From Methanosarcina sp. (lineage in GTDB: Archaea > Halobacteriota > Methanosarcinia > Methanosarcinales > Methanosarcinaceae), in assembly GCA_003164755.1 (NCBI GenBank), contig PLUB01000083.1, forward strand, positions 1-50,316: a DNA stretch of 50,316 bases, read 5' to 3'. How positions within the stretch are numbered: position 1 is the first letter of the stretch; every line of letters starts with the position of its first letter. Position numbers and translations under genes: made by a program. Under the pieces are notes generated by a model that saw only the letters and a program-made list of their open reading frames with translations, had not been told where the DNA came from and did not search any database. Positions 17,361 to 26,134 of the stretch are shown here, piece after piece.

Positions 17361-17663
17361 CTGCAGACTGCGGAAGAAAGGGTAAGAGCGAGATTGATAA
17401 AGTATCTCGGAAGGGACGAAGACGGGATACGCAAGGTTGTGCTCAATCTCTTCCTGACTGGAGACAAGTTTACCACCGGTGAAGTTTATGACTTTCTCGA
17501 TAAAGGAAATTTCGAGGTAAGCTACCGTGGAATTTCTGCCATGGTTGGGCTCATGAATACAAGGCTCGGAATCCTGAGCATAAATGTCACTGGGGAGCAT
17601 AACGTGTATTCCCTTAAAGGGAATTATAAAAACATTGTCAGCTCTGTGCTTGAAAATTACTGA
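17361..17663 (+). CDS. DUF2551-family protein
   Basis: About 100 residues: LQTAEERVRARLIKYLGRDE, GIRKVVLNLFLTGDKFTTGE, YDFLDKGNFEVSYRGISAMV, GLMNTRLGILSINVTGEHNV, YSLKGNYKNIVSSVLENY. It looks like a small winged-helix or helical protein of the Methanosarcinales family DUF2551; function unknown. The conserved N-terminus QTAEERVRARLIK begins right after CTG at 17361, 7 nt downstream of GAGGTG. The first TTG (17394) would cut 11 conserved residues, and there is no ATG or GTG. CTG initiation is therefore the best reading, as for pcc1. Single gene, with a family-1 repeat just upstream. Confidence 0.75.
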   Translation: MQTAEERVRARLIKYLGRDEDGIRKVVLNLFLTGDKFTTGEVYDFLDKGNFEVSYRGISAMVGLMNTRLGILSINVTGEHNVYSLKGNYKNIVSSVLENY

Positions 17664-18235
17664 TTTATGATATTTAAGTTTTATCGTATCCTATCGCAAA
17701 TGCCTTGTGGACAGGCTATTAGCTTTTTGCTGTTAACTTAGAAAAACAGGCATTATTAAGGACCAAGGATACTTAGGTATACTTGCAAGTAGTTGTACAC
17801 TAGTAAACGACCTTCTGAAGTCTTTAGCTCAGGGGTAGTTCACTATAACTCAAATTGAGCAATTTAAATTACCATATTTTATGTTGCTGGTAAATTATGG
17901 ATATGAATTACCAGAAAGTTAAATTTAACAGCAAATTTCCCATAATAGTTGGGATGGATAAAAGGACAATTAATAACGAAAACTTCAAAAGCGAAATATA
18001 TGGAGCTGCTTTTTGATCAACCATTCTGGATATATATCGGCATTAATTATTTGCTCATTTGTGTAAACTTGTGGATGTCTGAGATATAATTTAGACCTCT
18101 TGAGTAGAGACTCACAAACATCCAATTAGTCCTCTAGAGCGAAGCTAGAAGAACAGCATACTACAAGAGCTGCAACTCTGCTAGTACAATTATATGAGCC
18201 AAGGGATTATATACTTAAAAATAGAGAGAAGGAAA
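17664..18235. other. Gene-free stretch with a tRNA D-arm-like sequence
   Basis: No coding frame is supported. At 17823-17841 the sequence TTTAGCTCAGGGGTAG looks like the D arm of a tRNA, but no matching anticodon or T arm follows. It may be a relic or chance. Confidence 0.25.
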
Positions 18236-18730
18236 ATGACCTATTACATAGTAGATTCAGCAGTATTTATAATGAGGAACTCTAATTTAGACAGTTCGCT
18301 GATGATTACCGTCCCTTCTGTTGTAGATGAATTAAAAAACAGGGATTCAGTACTTTTTTATTATCTCGCTAAAGAAGGGGGTTTACGTGTTGAATGGCCA
18401 GAACCTGAGATGGTAAAAGAGATTAAGAGAAAGGCTGAGCATACCAGGGATTCAGAAGAACTCTCAAAAACAGACATAGAAATTCTTGCAAAAGCTCTTG
18501 AGTATAGGGACAGAGGAGTACTGATTACAGATGATTATGCAATCCAGAATGTTGCTTTGCAGCTTGGGATTCAGGTTAAACCTGTTGCCCAGAAAAAAAT
18601 TAAGGATATTATTATCTGGCAAAAGAAGTGTACTGGCTGCAAAAAAACTTTTGATAAGGGGGATGTCTGTACTATCTGCGGTTCTTCTCTGAAAAAAAAA
18701 AGGAAAAGGATAATAAGAGAAAAAAGTTAA
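18236..18730 (+). CDS. nob1: Endoribonuclease Nob1 (PIN domain plus zinc ribbon)
   Basis: Cuts the 3' end of pre-16S rRNA during small-subunit maturation. 164 residues. The PIN domain has acidic catalytic residues in YIVDSAVFI, SKTDIEILAKAL and VLITDDYAIQNVA. A C-terminal zinc ribbon follows, CTGCKKTF...CTICGSSL, and a basic tail KKKRKRIIREK for RNA binding. ATG 18236 is chosen because the PIN fold starts there and AGAAGGA precedes it. The open frame reaches back to 18194. Confidence 0.88.
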   Translation: MTYYIVDSAVFIMRNSNLDSSLMITVPSVVDELKNRDSVLFYYLAKEGGLRVEWPEPEMVKEIKRKAEHTRDSEELSKTDIEILAKALEYRDRGVLITDDYAIQNVALQLGIQVKPVAQKKIKDIIIWQKKCTGCKKTFDKGDVCTICGSSLKKKRKRIIREKS

Positions 18731-18914
18731 TTTTAAGCTTGAAGAAAAAGATATAAAGCTTGATAGTCTCATACTGTATTAATTGAGAGAATGTATATTG
18801 AACCTAATTTTTTGAGCAGTATCCCAAGTAAGAATTGTGCATGGAATTAACTGCATAAATACAAAACTGAGTTGGAAATACAGCCAGATCAAAACTTCAG
18901 GTGGTAATGGAGGC

Positions 18915-19529
18915 ATGAAAAATATAGAGGATTTAATTCAGAAAGCTTTGGAATTGCAGAGCAATGGCCTTGTAACTGGCCAGATTGCCGATGAACTCAA
19001 TGTTTCTAGAGAAACCGTTACCTGGCTTTTAACCCGTTCAAAAAAAGAAGCATCTGCCCCCGCTCCGAGAGATATTTCTGTAAACTGGAGCAGTATTGGG
19101 AAAAGCGCTGCAAGGCTCCACTACATCTCGCTTGCACTCTGCGATATGGTGCTTGAGACCCTGGGAAAAACAAACACTAAAGTGGATGCAGTAGTTGGTG
19201 TCGCTGCCAGTGGTATCCCCCTAGCAAGTTTGATGGCAAATGAACTCGGAGCCGACTTAGTCATCTATCATTCACGTAAAGGACAAGACACAGTACAGCC
19301 AGGCCATAAAGGGACTATAAGTCGAAACTTTGGTACTGTTGAAGGCAAAAACTGTGTAATCGTGGATGACGTTATCACCACCGGTTCCACTACCATGGAA
19401 GTTATTGAGCAGCTAAGAGAAATGGATGCAAAACCAAGAGTTGTAGTGGTTCTAGTTGATAAGAAAGGTGCAGATACGATAGCTAATGTTCCAATTCAAT
19501 CTCTTGTAAGAATTGTGCGTTTGGACTGA
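18915..19529 (+). CDS. gfcR: Orotate phosphoribosyltransferase-like regulator, GfcR type
   Basis: About 204 residues. The N-terminal helix-turn-helix ([33 protein letters not shown]) is fused to a phosphoribosyltransferase fold with a PRPP-binding loop ([14 protein letters not shown]) and [20 protein letters not shown]. This architecture is that of archaeal PyrE-like regulators; haloarchaeal GfcR controls sugar metabolism genes. In methanogens the target is unknown and enzymatic OPRT activity is not expected. ATG 18915 begins homology and sits immediately after GGAGG, with unusually short spacing. The upstream frame to 18837 is probably not translated. Confidence 0.82.
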   Translation: MKNIEDLIQKALELQSNGLVTGQIADELNVSRETVTWLLTRSKKEASAPAPRDISVNWSSIGKSAARLHYISLALCDMVLETLGKTNTKVDAVVGVAASGIPLASLMANELGADLVIYHSRKGQDTVQPGHKGTISRNFGTVEGKNCVIVDDVITTGSTTMEVIEQLREMDAKPRVVVVLVDKKGADTIANVPIQSLVRIVRLD

Positions 19530-19897
19530 AAAAAGAACTTAAAGACAGGAAGTAAATATGAATTACATATACAGAAAGCCTTTCTAATAAATATCAGTTA
19601 AAAAAAACATTGATAGTGATATGAACATAATTAAACTAGAGACTAAACATACATAAATCACCTTTTCCAAATTCCCTAGTTTGACTTCGTGCGCAAGATG
19701 TAACATGATTACAAAAGTAAAATTCGTTCGTAATTAGACAATCTATAAAAAAATACATGCATCAAATAATGATTTTTTTAATATTTATCTATTTTTTTGT
19801 AAAATAGCATATCTATAAAACTAATTATGTGAAAAATTACACGTCTTGAGACTCGATTTTTATAAAACATAGCTAAATTTGATTTTTCATTTACAGT
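19530..19897. other. Gene-free AT-rich stretch
   Basis: Nothing is recognised. It marks the left shoulder of the 19.5-26 kb gene-poor tract. Confidence 0.25.
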
Positions 19898-20031
19898 CCA
19901 CTTTCAGCAGATGTACACAAGAATGCCATCTATTTTCTCAATCTGACAATAACTTGAAAATTGATCTACCGTCCAATGATTAAATGGTGGCTAAATAAGA
20001 AACAAATTAGACATAGATGTGCATCTGCAGA
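19898..20031 (+). repeat. Family-2 repeat, copy D (complete-looking)
   Basis: Starts CACTTTCAGCAGATGTACAC and ends GATGTGCATCTGCAG; the two ends are imperfect inverted repeats (GCAGATGTACAC / GTGCATCTGC), so this looks like a small non-coding element with terminal inverted repeats. It contains ATCTATTTTCTCAATCTGAC and CCAATGATTAAATGGTGGC. The copy at 24331-24450 is nearly identical but inverted. It seems inserted in an IS110 fragment. Confidence 0.75.
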
Positions 20032-20039
20032 ATGTAGCA

Positions 20040-20225
20040 TCTCTCTGATCTGAGAAGTTTTTTACGAATATTTGGATACAGGTCTGCTATGATCTGATAT
20101 AATGCTCCTACTTAAAGAATTTTCCGAGAAAATTTGTCTATAATTCTTGCCAAAGTTGTCTTTTAGTCAATTATTTAGGTTAAACATTTCATGTGCGAAA
20201 TAAGTTAGCTTCATTTTTTAAATCT
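20040..20225 (-). pseudogene. IS110-family transposase fragment
   Basis: The minus strand reads TLARIIDKFSRKIL, stop, VGALYQIIADLYPNIRKKLLRSER, like the 'l.sv.sDvfG..g..ileal..g...e.i...ip.irkk...i.eal' part of IS110 transposases. The nucleotide block at 20053-20085 also matches 1895-1925. Confidence 0.45.
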
Positions 20226-20815
20226 ATTTTTTTGTACAAATTTATGACGGAACCTAATGTGTAGACAAAATACTCTATGATCTTTTAGGAAAACTCTTGA
20301 TGCTGAATTATATTATCCTATGAAATTAATCCTTTAACTGTATAAAAAAACACATTTCATCACAAAGTCTATTGTATTAGATTTATACCTAATGAAAGTA
20401 AGTCCTAATATTCTGGGGTCGTTAAAACTTACCATTAATTCGACTGGCAATTGGCTACAATCAATCAAAAATCCAGAAAATATCAAAAAGTCTCAAGTCC
20501 GATGAGATTTGGGATAAACTGGTGACATAAACGATGCAAACGTTATATAATATTCATAGCTTAAGACTTTTTTTAAACTTGCATGTTTTACTAAGCTTAT
20601 TGAATACTTATTTATAATGAAAATAATTCACGCAAATATAATCTATAAAGGCAATGCCATTTCGTCATCAATATACACATTGAAATAGTGATTAATAATA
20701 CTAAAGTTGATTTGATAATAAAATAGAACCCTGCTAAAAGTGACATTATTCATTTTATGCAACCACAAACAGTTTACATTCATAGCCATACTTTAAAAAG
20801 TGGAGTATTTAATCA
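20226..20815. other. Gene-free AT-rich stretch
   Basis: No coding frame or named repeat. It should hold the old promoter of the mntP relic. Confidence 0.25.
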
Positions 20816-21364
20816 ATGTCTTTTCTATCCAATTTCCTTTTAGCGGTAGGAGTTTCAATGGATTTGTTTGCAGTAGCCATGTCTAGAAGTACCACAATAA
20901 GGTCTTTTAGGGTCAAAGATGCTCTCAAATGTACTGTTTTTGGGGGGATTTCAGACTTTAATGCTGTTATTGGGCTGGCTTGGTGGATACACAATAAAAA
21001 ACTATGTTTCTGCTTATGGTCAATGGATTGCTTTTAGTCTTCTGGTTTTTATTGGAATTAAGATGATATATGAAGCTTTTTGCAGAAAACCGGACGGAAA
21101 AATAGGTTCTCTTAATTATTAGATACTTCTTATGCTAGCAGTTGCAACAAGTATATATGCCTTTTTTGTCGGAATAAGTCTTACATTTATCAAAGTGCCT
21201 ATTCTTGAGCCCACGCTCATTGTAGGGTGTGTAACGTTCATTATGGTTTTTTTTGGAGCGATCATAGGATATAGGTTAGGTCACTTCTTTGGAAATGAAG
21301 CAGAAATTCTAGGCGGCTTGATCCTTATAGGACTTGGAATCAGTTCATTAATATTGAGTAATTG
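20816..21364 (+). pseudogene. mntP: Broken manganese efflux pump MntP
   Basis: MntP exports Mn2+; the intact family has about 185 residues and six helices, and this locus spans 183 codons, so it is full length. It starts MSFLSNFLLAVGVSMDLFAVAMSRS (first S-M-D motif intact). Around 20942-20947 a run of six G shifts the frame; removing one G restores VFGGFQTLMLLLGWLGGYT. An in-frame TAG follows SLNY (21121-21123). The second conserved motif, normally TSIDALAVG, reads TSIYAFFVG, so the key Asp is Tyr. Three independent lesions make decay the best explanation. UAG can encode pyrrolysine in Methanosarcina, but that would not repair the frameshift or the Asp loss. Confidence 0.85.
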
Positions 21365-21879
21365 ATTAAAACAATAATCAATCAGAAGGTAATGACTATT
21401 TGAACTTTAATAAACTCTATGAGCCAACGGTTATGCTGACAAAGTTATGTTTCCATTGTTTCATTTATGCATAGTTTTTTGCTATAAAACCTGTGCTTAA
21501 GTAAAAATAAGAAATCTGCTTTTTGCAGGAAAAATGTGCAAGGTAATCATATTTCACATAATTTGGATACGGAAATTTACAAAATCCTAGATTCAGGAAG
21601 TAGTTGTTAAATTTAAGAGCAAAAAGATATCAGAAACTTATTTCGATTTAAATCAAATTTATTCCTATACATATTGATCACATCATAAGTTACTTTTATG
21701 CAACCACCAACTTCTGCATCTTTGGATATACCACACGCTCAGGAATACGTTCATGGTCAAAATGACTAAGTTTATCAAGCATATATTATTATCCTACATA
21801 AAAATGGGGCCATGCCCCCCGGTTATAAGGCTGTTTTGATCATTCCTCACTCTTTTTTATCCGTTCTCTTTATGGTATA

Positions 21880-22380
21880 AATAAGTCATCTTCTTAGTTA
21901 TTTTAAATAAATGATAAAAATAATCTTTTCTGAATAAAATTTATTTCCACATAAAATATTTTAACATTGAACAATAATTTGATATTAATACTGTTTTTAT
22001 AATAGCGCATGAATAAAGTTTATTTCTGCATGAAACAACTTAAAAAATAACAAGTTTTTAATATTTATTGTATTTTATAATTATTCCTGTATAATCTTCA
22101 AAAATAATCCGCAAATCCTATACTTTAAAGATAACAACTGTTGTCGCAAAATATGTTTATTTTCCAGATTTTGCATCTAATTTTGGTAGTTTGCTTTGAT
22201 AGTGTAGCTCAAGTTCTGTGAAATCTGACTGTCTCTTTTATCCATATCTTTCACTGCAAAAAGTAGGATGCTGAGTCAAGTGTTATGTTAACAAAGTTCT
22301 GTTTTTATCGTTTTTGAAATACACAGCTTTTTTTGTGATAAAATCTCTGTATTTACTAAGTTCCATCTGTAATAAGAAAA
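21880..22380. repeat. Direct repeat unit 1 (about 450-500 bp, diverged)
   Basis: Blocks recur in the same order at 23040-23540: TCTGAATAAAATTTATTTC, CATAAAATATTTTAACA, GAACAATAATTTGATATTAA, ACTTTAAAGATAACAA, CAAAAAGTAGGATGC and the ACAGCTTTTTTTGTG-like end. A shorter copy of the last 80 bp also follows mntP at about 21433-21510. No coding potential. It flanks the small secreted-protein gene with unit 2. Confidence 0.55.
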
Positions 22381-22704
22381 CAGTATTGATATATTACTCA
22401 TGGAGCATTTGGAACACCTGGAACACTTGGAACTAATTAACCTAAACAGCCATCATAAATAGAAAAATAATGAAATAATAATTATATAGTTCTGGCAGTG
22501 TACCGAGAGTTCTGTAAAGTGTGGTTGCTTCTGCATCTTTTTCTTCCCAATGAAAAATCGGGATTGCTTAGTCTGTTAGCAGAACGAGTTAACGTTAGGT
22601 AAAAATAGGCTTAAAAGCATCGAATTGATCATCTCACTAACTGCACAAATAAAATATTGTTTGTGTAGTTAGTAAAATAATCAATTTGGATGTGCATCGC
22701 CAGA
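22381..22704. other. Gene-free stretch with possible IS256 end fragment
   Basis: At 22494-22520 the sequence GGCAGTGTACCGAGAGTTCT resembles 44701-44720, just upstream of the IS256-type relic, so an IS256 terminus may remain here. Otherwise nothing is recognised. Confidence 0.3.
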
Positions 22705-22908
22705 TCAGTACTCAGCATCTTCAGTTTCAATATTCTTCATGTCCATGTTCTTCATGTTCATGTTCTTTATGTTCTTCATGTCCATGTTCTGGTCTTTAAC
22801 CATAACAGGTTCTGAGCTTACTGCTACAGCTGTCAAAGATACTACAAAAAGGACTGCCAGAAAACTAGCTAATACCTTTGTTATTCTAATAGATGATTGT
22901 TTCAACAT
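22705..22908 (-). CDS. Small secreted or anchored Met/Asn/Lys-rich protein
   Basis: 67 residues. The N-terminal signal sequence has a basic start (MLKQSSIRITK) and hydrophobic core VLASFLAVLFVVSLTAVAVS, with possible cleavage after AVAVSS. The short mature part is a degenerate repeat of NMDMKN/NMKN units (VKDQNMDMKNIKNMNMKNMD, then MKNIETEDAEY), coded by tandem variants of a 12-15 bp unit. The ribosome site AAAGGAGTG, about 6 nt before ATG 22908, is strong, so the gene looks real. M-x-M spacing with Asp suggests metal (for example copper) binding, but this is only inference. No homologue is known to me; it lies between the broken mntP and the Cdc6 relic. Confidence 0.6.
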   Translation of the reverse strand: MLKQSSIRITKVLASFLAVLFVVSLTAVAVSSEPVMVKDQNMDMKNIKNMNMKNMDMKNIETEDAEY

Positions 22909-23039
22909 TTATTTCACTCCTTTATGGTCACAATCAAAAATTATAATCGAATTTGGTTTTGGTAACCATTCAAGCTACCAAAAATTATTTGTTGATATCT
23001 ATTACTATTACACCAATAAATTTCGATGACCCACAATAC

Positions 23040-23540
23040 TCACTGAGCTTGTTAATTATTTTAAATTAATTATAATAAAAATGGTTTCTGAATAAAATTT
23101 ATTTCAACATAAAATATTTTAACACTGAACAATAATTTGATATTAATAATGTTTAAGATTATTCCTGCACGGAACAGTTAAAATAATAATAATAATAATA
23201 TTAGTAATGATTATAATAAAGTATCATTTTTTTTATAATTATACTTAATTAATATCCAGAAATAATCAGCAGATATCATACATTAAAGATAACAATCATT
23301 GACGCAAAATATTTCTATCTTTCAGATTTTACATTTAACTTTAGTACTTTTCTTTGGTACTGTAGCTAAAGTTCTATGAAATCGAACTGGCTTCTTATAC
23401 TTTTCCTTCACCGCAAAAAGTAGGATGCAGAGCCAATAGTTTTTACGGGCAAAGCTTCTATTTCGATTATTATCACTGATACACAGTTTTTTTGTGTCTA
23501 AAGCTTTGTATATTTCAGTTTAATCCTAAATTTTAGGGGT
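23040..23540. repeat. Direct repeat unit 2 (about 450-500 bp, diverged)
   Basis: Same order of blocks as 21880-22380. It lies just upstream of the small secreted-protein gene (minus strand), so it could carry its upstream control region. A (AAT)n run at 23185-23201 is inside it. Confidence 0.55.
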
Positions 23541-23849
23541 ATTTTTATATGAATTTTGGATAAATACATAGGTTTTACTGGACTCACTAATAATGAAAAG
23601 CTAAAATATTGCTGTCATATGAAATTAAGGCTTCATCCTGGATCACCAGAAGCAAGTATATAATAATAGAGCAGCAATCAAAAAAGCAGATTATAGGACA
23701 TAGAGCAGATGTTACGAAAAATTTTCAAATAAATAGCTGCAGCCAACAAATCCAAATCCCGAACTAATAATGTAATCACATAAACGGTGCAGGTTTCGCA
23801 TTCCTAGGATCTTTTAACCTATAATCTTGATATAGCTACTCTTCTAGTT

Positions 23850-24330
23850 TTTCTTTCGGAGGAATATCTCATTCGATCTCTATTCCGGAAGCACCCTTCC
23901 CTTTTCGGAGAGTGACTTCTTTAATAATACCAATCATAATTCATTCAGCGATAGAGTTTGCTACAGTTATCCTAGCTCTGCAGTTTTCTGCAATCATTTT
24001 GCTTATTTGGGTGTAAGTATTTTTAATTTCTGTTGCAGTAGTAGTCTTCTTATTATGATCTATCAATTTTAAAATTGCAAGTAATATGATTTTTTTGTGA
24101 AATGCAATTCCGGATACTAATTTTTCAAATCTATCCGCATCAATTGTATCAAACATTTTATTCATGTGTTCTGGAAGGACTTGGGAAAATCCATTTTCTT
24201 CAGCATATATCGCAGAAGCTCTTAAAAGTTCAATTGTTTTCCTAGCATCTCCATGTGATTTAGCTTAGATTGCAGCACATAGGTTAATAGTTTCTTCAAT
24301 ATTGGATCCTGCATTCCACAGATTTATGTA
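23850..24330 (-). pseudogene. Orc1/Cdc6 replication initiator remnant (C-terminal half)
   Basis: The minus strand reads DIYINLWNAGSNIEETINLC, AAI, stop TAA, AKSHGDARKTIELLRASAIY, AEENGFSQVLPEHMNKMFDT, IDADRFEKLVSGIAFHKKII, LLAILKLIDHNKKTTTATEI. This matches the end of the AAA+ module (sensor-2 HGDAR.AI.LLR) and the start of the winged-helix domain of archaeal Orc1/Cdc6. The wing is damaged (stops, then IMIGIIKEVTLRKGKG). The whole N-terminal ATPase part is missing; the relic ends exactly where a family-2 repeat begins (24331). The sequence type suggests a plasmid- or island-borne initiator. Confidence 0.75.
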
Positions 24331-24450
24331 GATGTCTAATTTGTTTCTTATTTAGCCACCATTTAATCATTGGACGGTAGATCAATTTTCAAGTTATTGT
24401 CAGATTGAGAAAATAGATGATTTCTTGTGTACATCTATGGAAAGTGAGTT
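24331..24450 (-). repeat. Family-2 repeat, copy E (inverted partner of copy D)
   Basis: Read on the minus strand it is nearly identical to 19898-20013 for about 115 bp, differing mainly near the start (CACTTTCCATAGATGTACAC). It ends at TTAGACAT, where Orc1/Cdc6 coding starts, and so truncates that gene. Confidence 0.8.
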
Positions 24451-26022
24451 GGATAACCCTTATTCTTAAAAGATAGATTTTGTTTGGTATCAGTAGAGTA
24501 AAAAAAGTCATCTTACTTTTAAGGAAACTGATCTTCTATAACCTTGGTTTGAACAGGTGGTAAATTTATCTTACCTGTTATTTTCGTATATCTAATAATA
24601 ATGAAGGCCATAACCAAGAATGATAATTTCCTTGGTATGCTTGATAAAGCCAAATAATTGTATTTAAGACGATGTTTGATACTTGACATTCAAGTTAAAG
24701 AACCTCAAAGATATCGAGGAAAGAAAATGGCATTTTTTAATAAGTTTGAATCAAATAGTTTTGTTGATTCCTGATAATACGAAAAATATGTCGCTCGAGA
24801 AAGTTGAAATCTCTCATTAAATAATTGTAATTCATCTTAAAGCGTTGGATTTGTGAGAATAATTCAGGATGGCTTCAAAAAATGAAGATCAGCAATATTT
24901 GGTCACAAATCTATTGGATATATCTGAATTCGGGAGAAAAAACTGGCTAAAAAGTCCGGAAAATTGAAGCATACAATATAAAAATAAAACAGTTATTTAA
25001 TGCTACAAAGCGCCAAGAACAGGAAAAAGTCAAAGATAATATACGTTATGTACTCATTGAGAGATTTTCATAATTTCGAATTGTGAAGATTAAAAAACTG
25101 GATTTTTTGGGGTAATACTTACGTAAAAATTAACAGAGTTCTGGTAGAATAGTATATATATAACTCAGATAACAACTAAAATTTCTTTAAATAATCCCGG
25201 AGTTGGGAATTACATTGTTCAGGGCCCGAAACTGCCTAATTTCTACTTTAATGGATAATATTCTTTAAACGAAACTTTTAGCTCCAGATTAATATCTTTT
25301 TCTCTAGATTAACTCGCTTGTTTTATACCTTAGACTCGTATGCCTCCCAATTTCTAAAGCAGGTTGATATCTTTCAGGTTCTTTTGTATTATCCAGGATA
25401 CAATCTGATATTTTCGGTTTTATGAATAATTTAGGCAAAAAAGCCCTTGATCATGGCGCTTGTGTTACCTGAGCAAATTATATCATTTTATCCTTTTTCC
25501 TATCTTATGATATTAATCAGGGTTTTATGAAATATATAATTGTTTTTTTATGGGAAGACTTTTTAAGCCCTGAATACATGCAAATATGGATTTTATAGTT
25601 TACATGTGCTCATAGAACCCTGAATAAACTTTAAAGAATATTTAGATCAACTTCCGATTTTCAAGAGTTATTATGCCCCTGTTCAGATCTGTATTTATTT
25701 TTCCAAAATTAATCAACTCTCTTAAATCAAATTTTAATTTTTGCTGAGAACTAATTTAAACAAAAAGTTTCTCCTCGATCGCATTTAAGCTATGGGTTTA
25801 TGGTAGATTATGAGACTCTAATAGCATCTATTAAGGCTACAATAAATAAGTTAGCAAATATCTACTTTGATCCAATATAGACTTCAATTATGAACTATCG
25901 GAAAAAACATTGTCAACCGTCGACAGTTAATGAAAAATGAGAAATCTTTGTATGGGATAAACTCTTACTTATTATTTAAGTCATCATATTTTGTTCACAT
26001 TAAATTAAATCATGTGTTAACT
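24451..26022. other. Long gene-free stretch
   Basis: No intact gene. Short coding-like scraps on the plus strand (about 24660-24770 LILDIQVKEPQRYRGKKMAF; about 24985-25065 IKQLFNATKRQEQEKVKDNI) may belong to another decayed element that I cannot assign. A 105-bp inverted repeat lies at 25518-25622. Confidence 0.3.
25518..25622. repeat. Short inverted repeat unrelated to families 1 and 2
   Basis: CAGGGTTTTATGA (25518-25530) and TCATAGAACCCTG (25610-25622) are complementary in 12 of 13 positions and enclose about 80 bp of AT-rich DNA. It could be a small palindromic mobile element or a structured transcript. One copy only in this window. Confidence 0.35.
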
Positions 26023-26031
26023 TTATATATT
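26023..26031 (+). promoter_or_regulatory. TATA box of the glycosyltransferase gene (predicted)
   Basis: GTTAACTTTATATATTCC is a good archaeal TATA-type element. Transcription would start near 26050, some 40 bp before the AGAGGGGGT ribosome site at about 26090-26098. Confidence 0.4.
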
Positions 26032-26134
26032 CCTTAGTCTAATAATTTTTTGTATGATAACATTTAATATTTTTGTATTCATACACATAGAGGGGGTAAT
26101 AGCATATGCAGATGCGTAAGGGGGTAGATGGGGT

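Noticed and set aside
21121..21123. TAG in mntP as a genuine pyrrolysine codon
   Set aside because: The gene also has a frameshift and has lost a key Asp, so decay explains the TAG more simply.
23185..23201. (AAT)n run as a functional microsatellite
   Set aside because: Short and within AT-rich non-coding DNA; no link to a gene.
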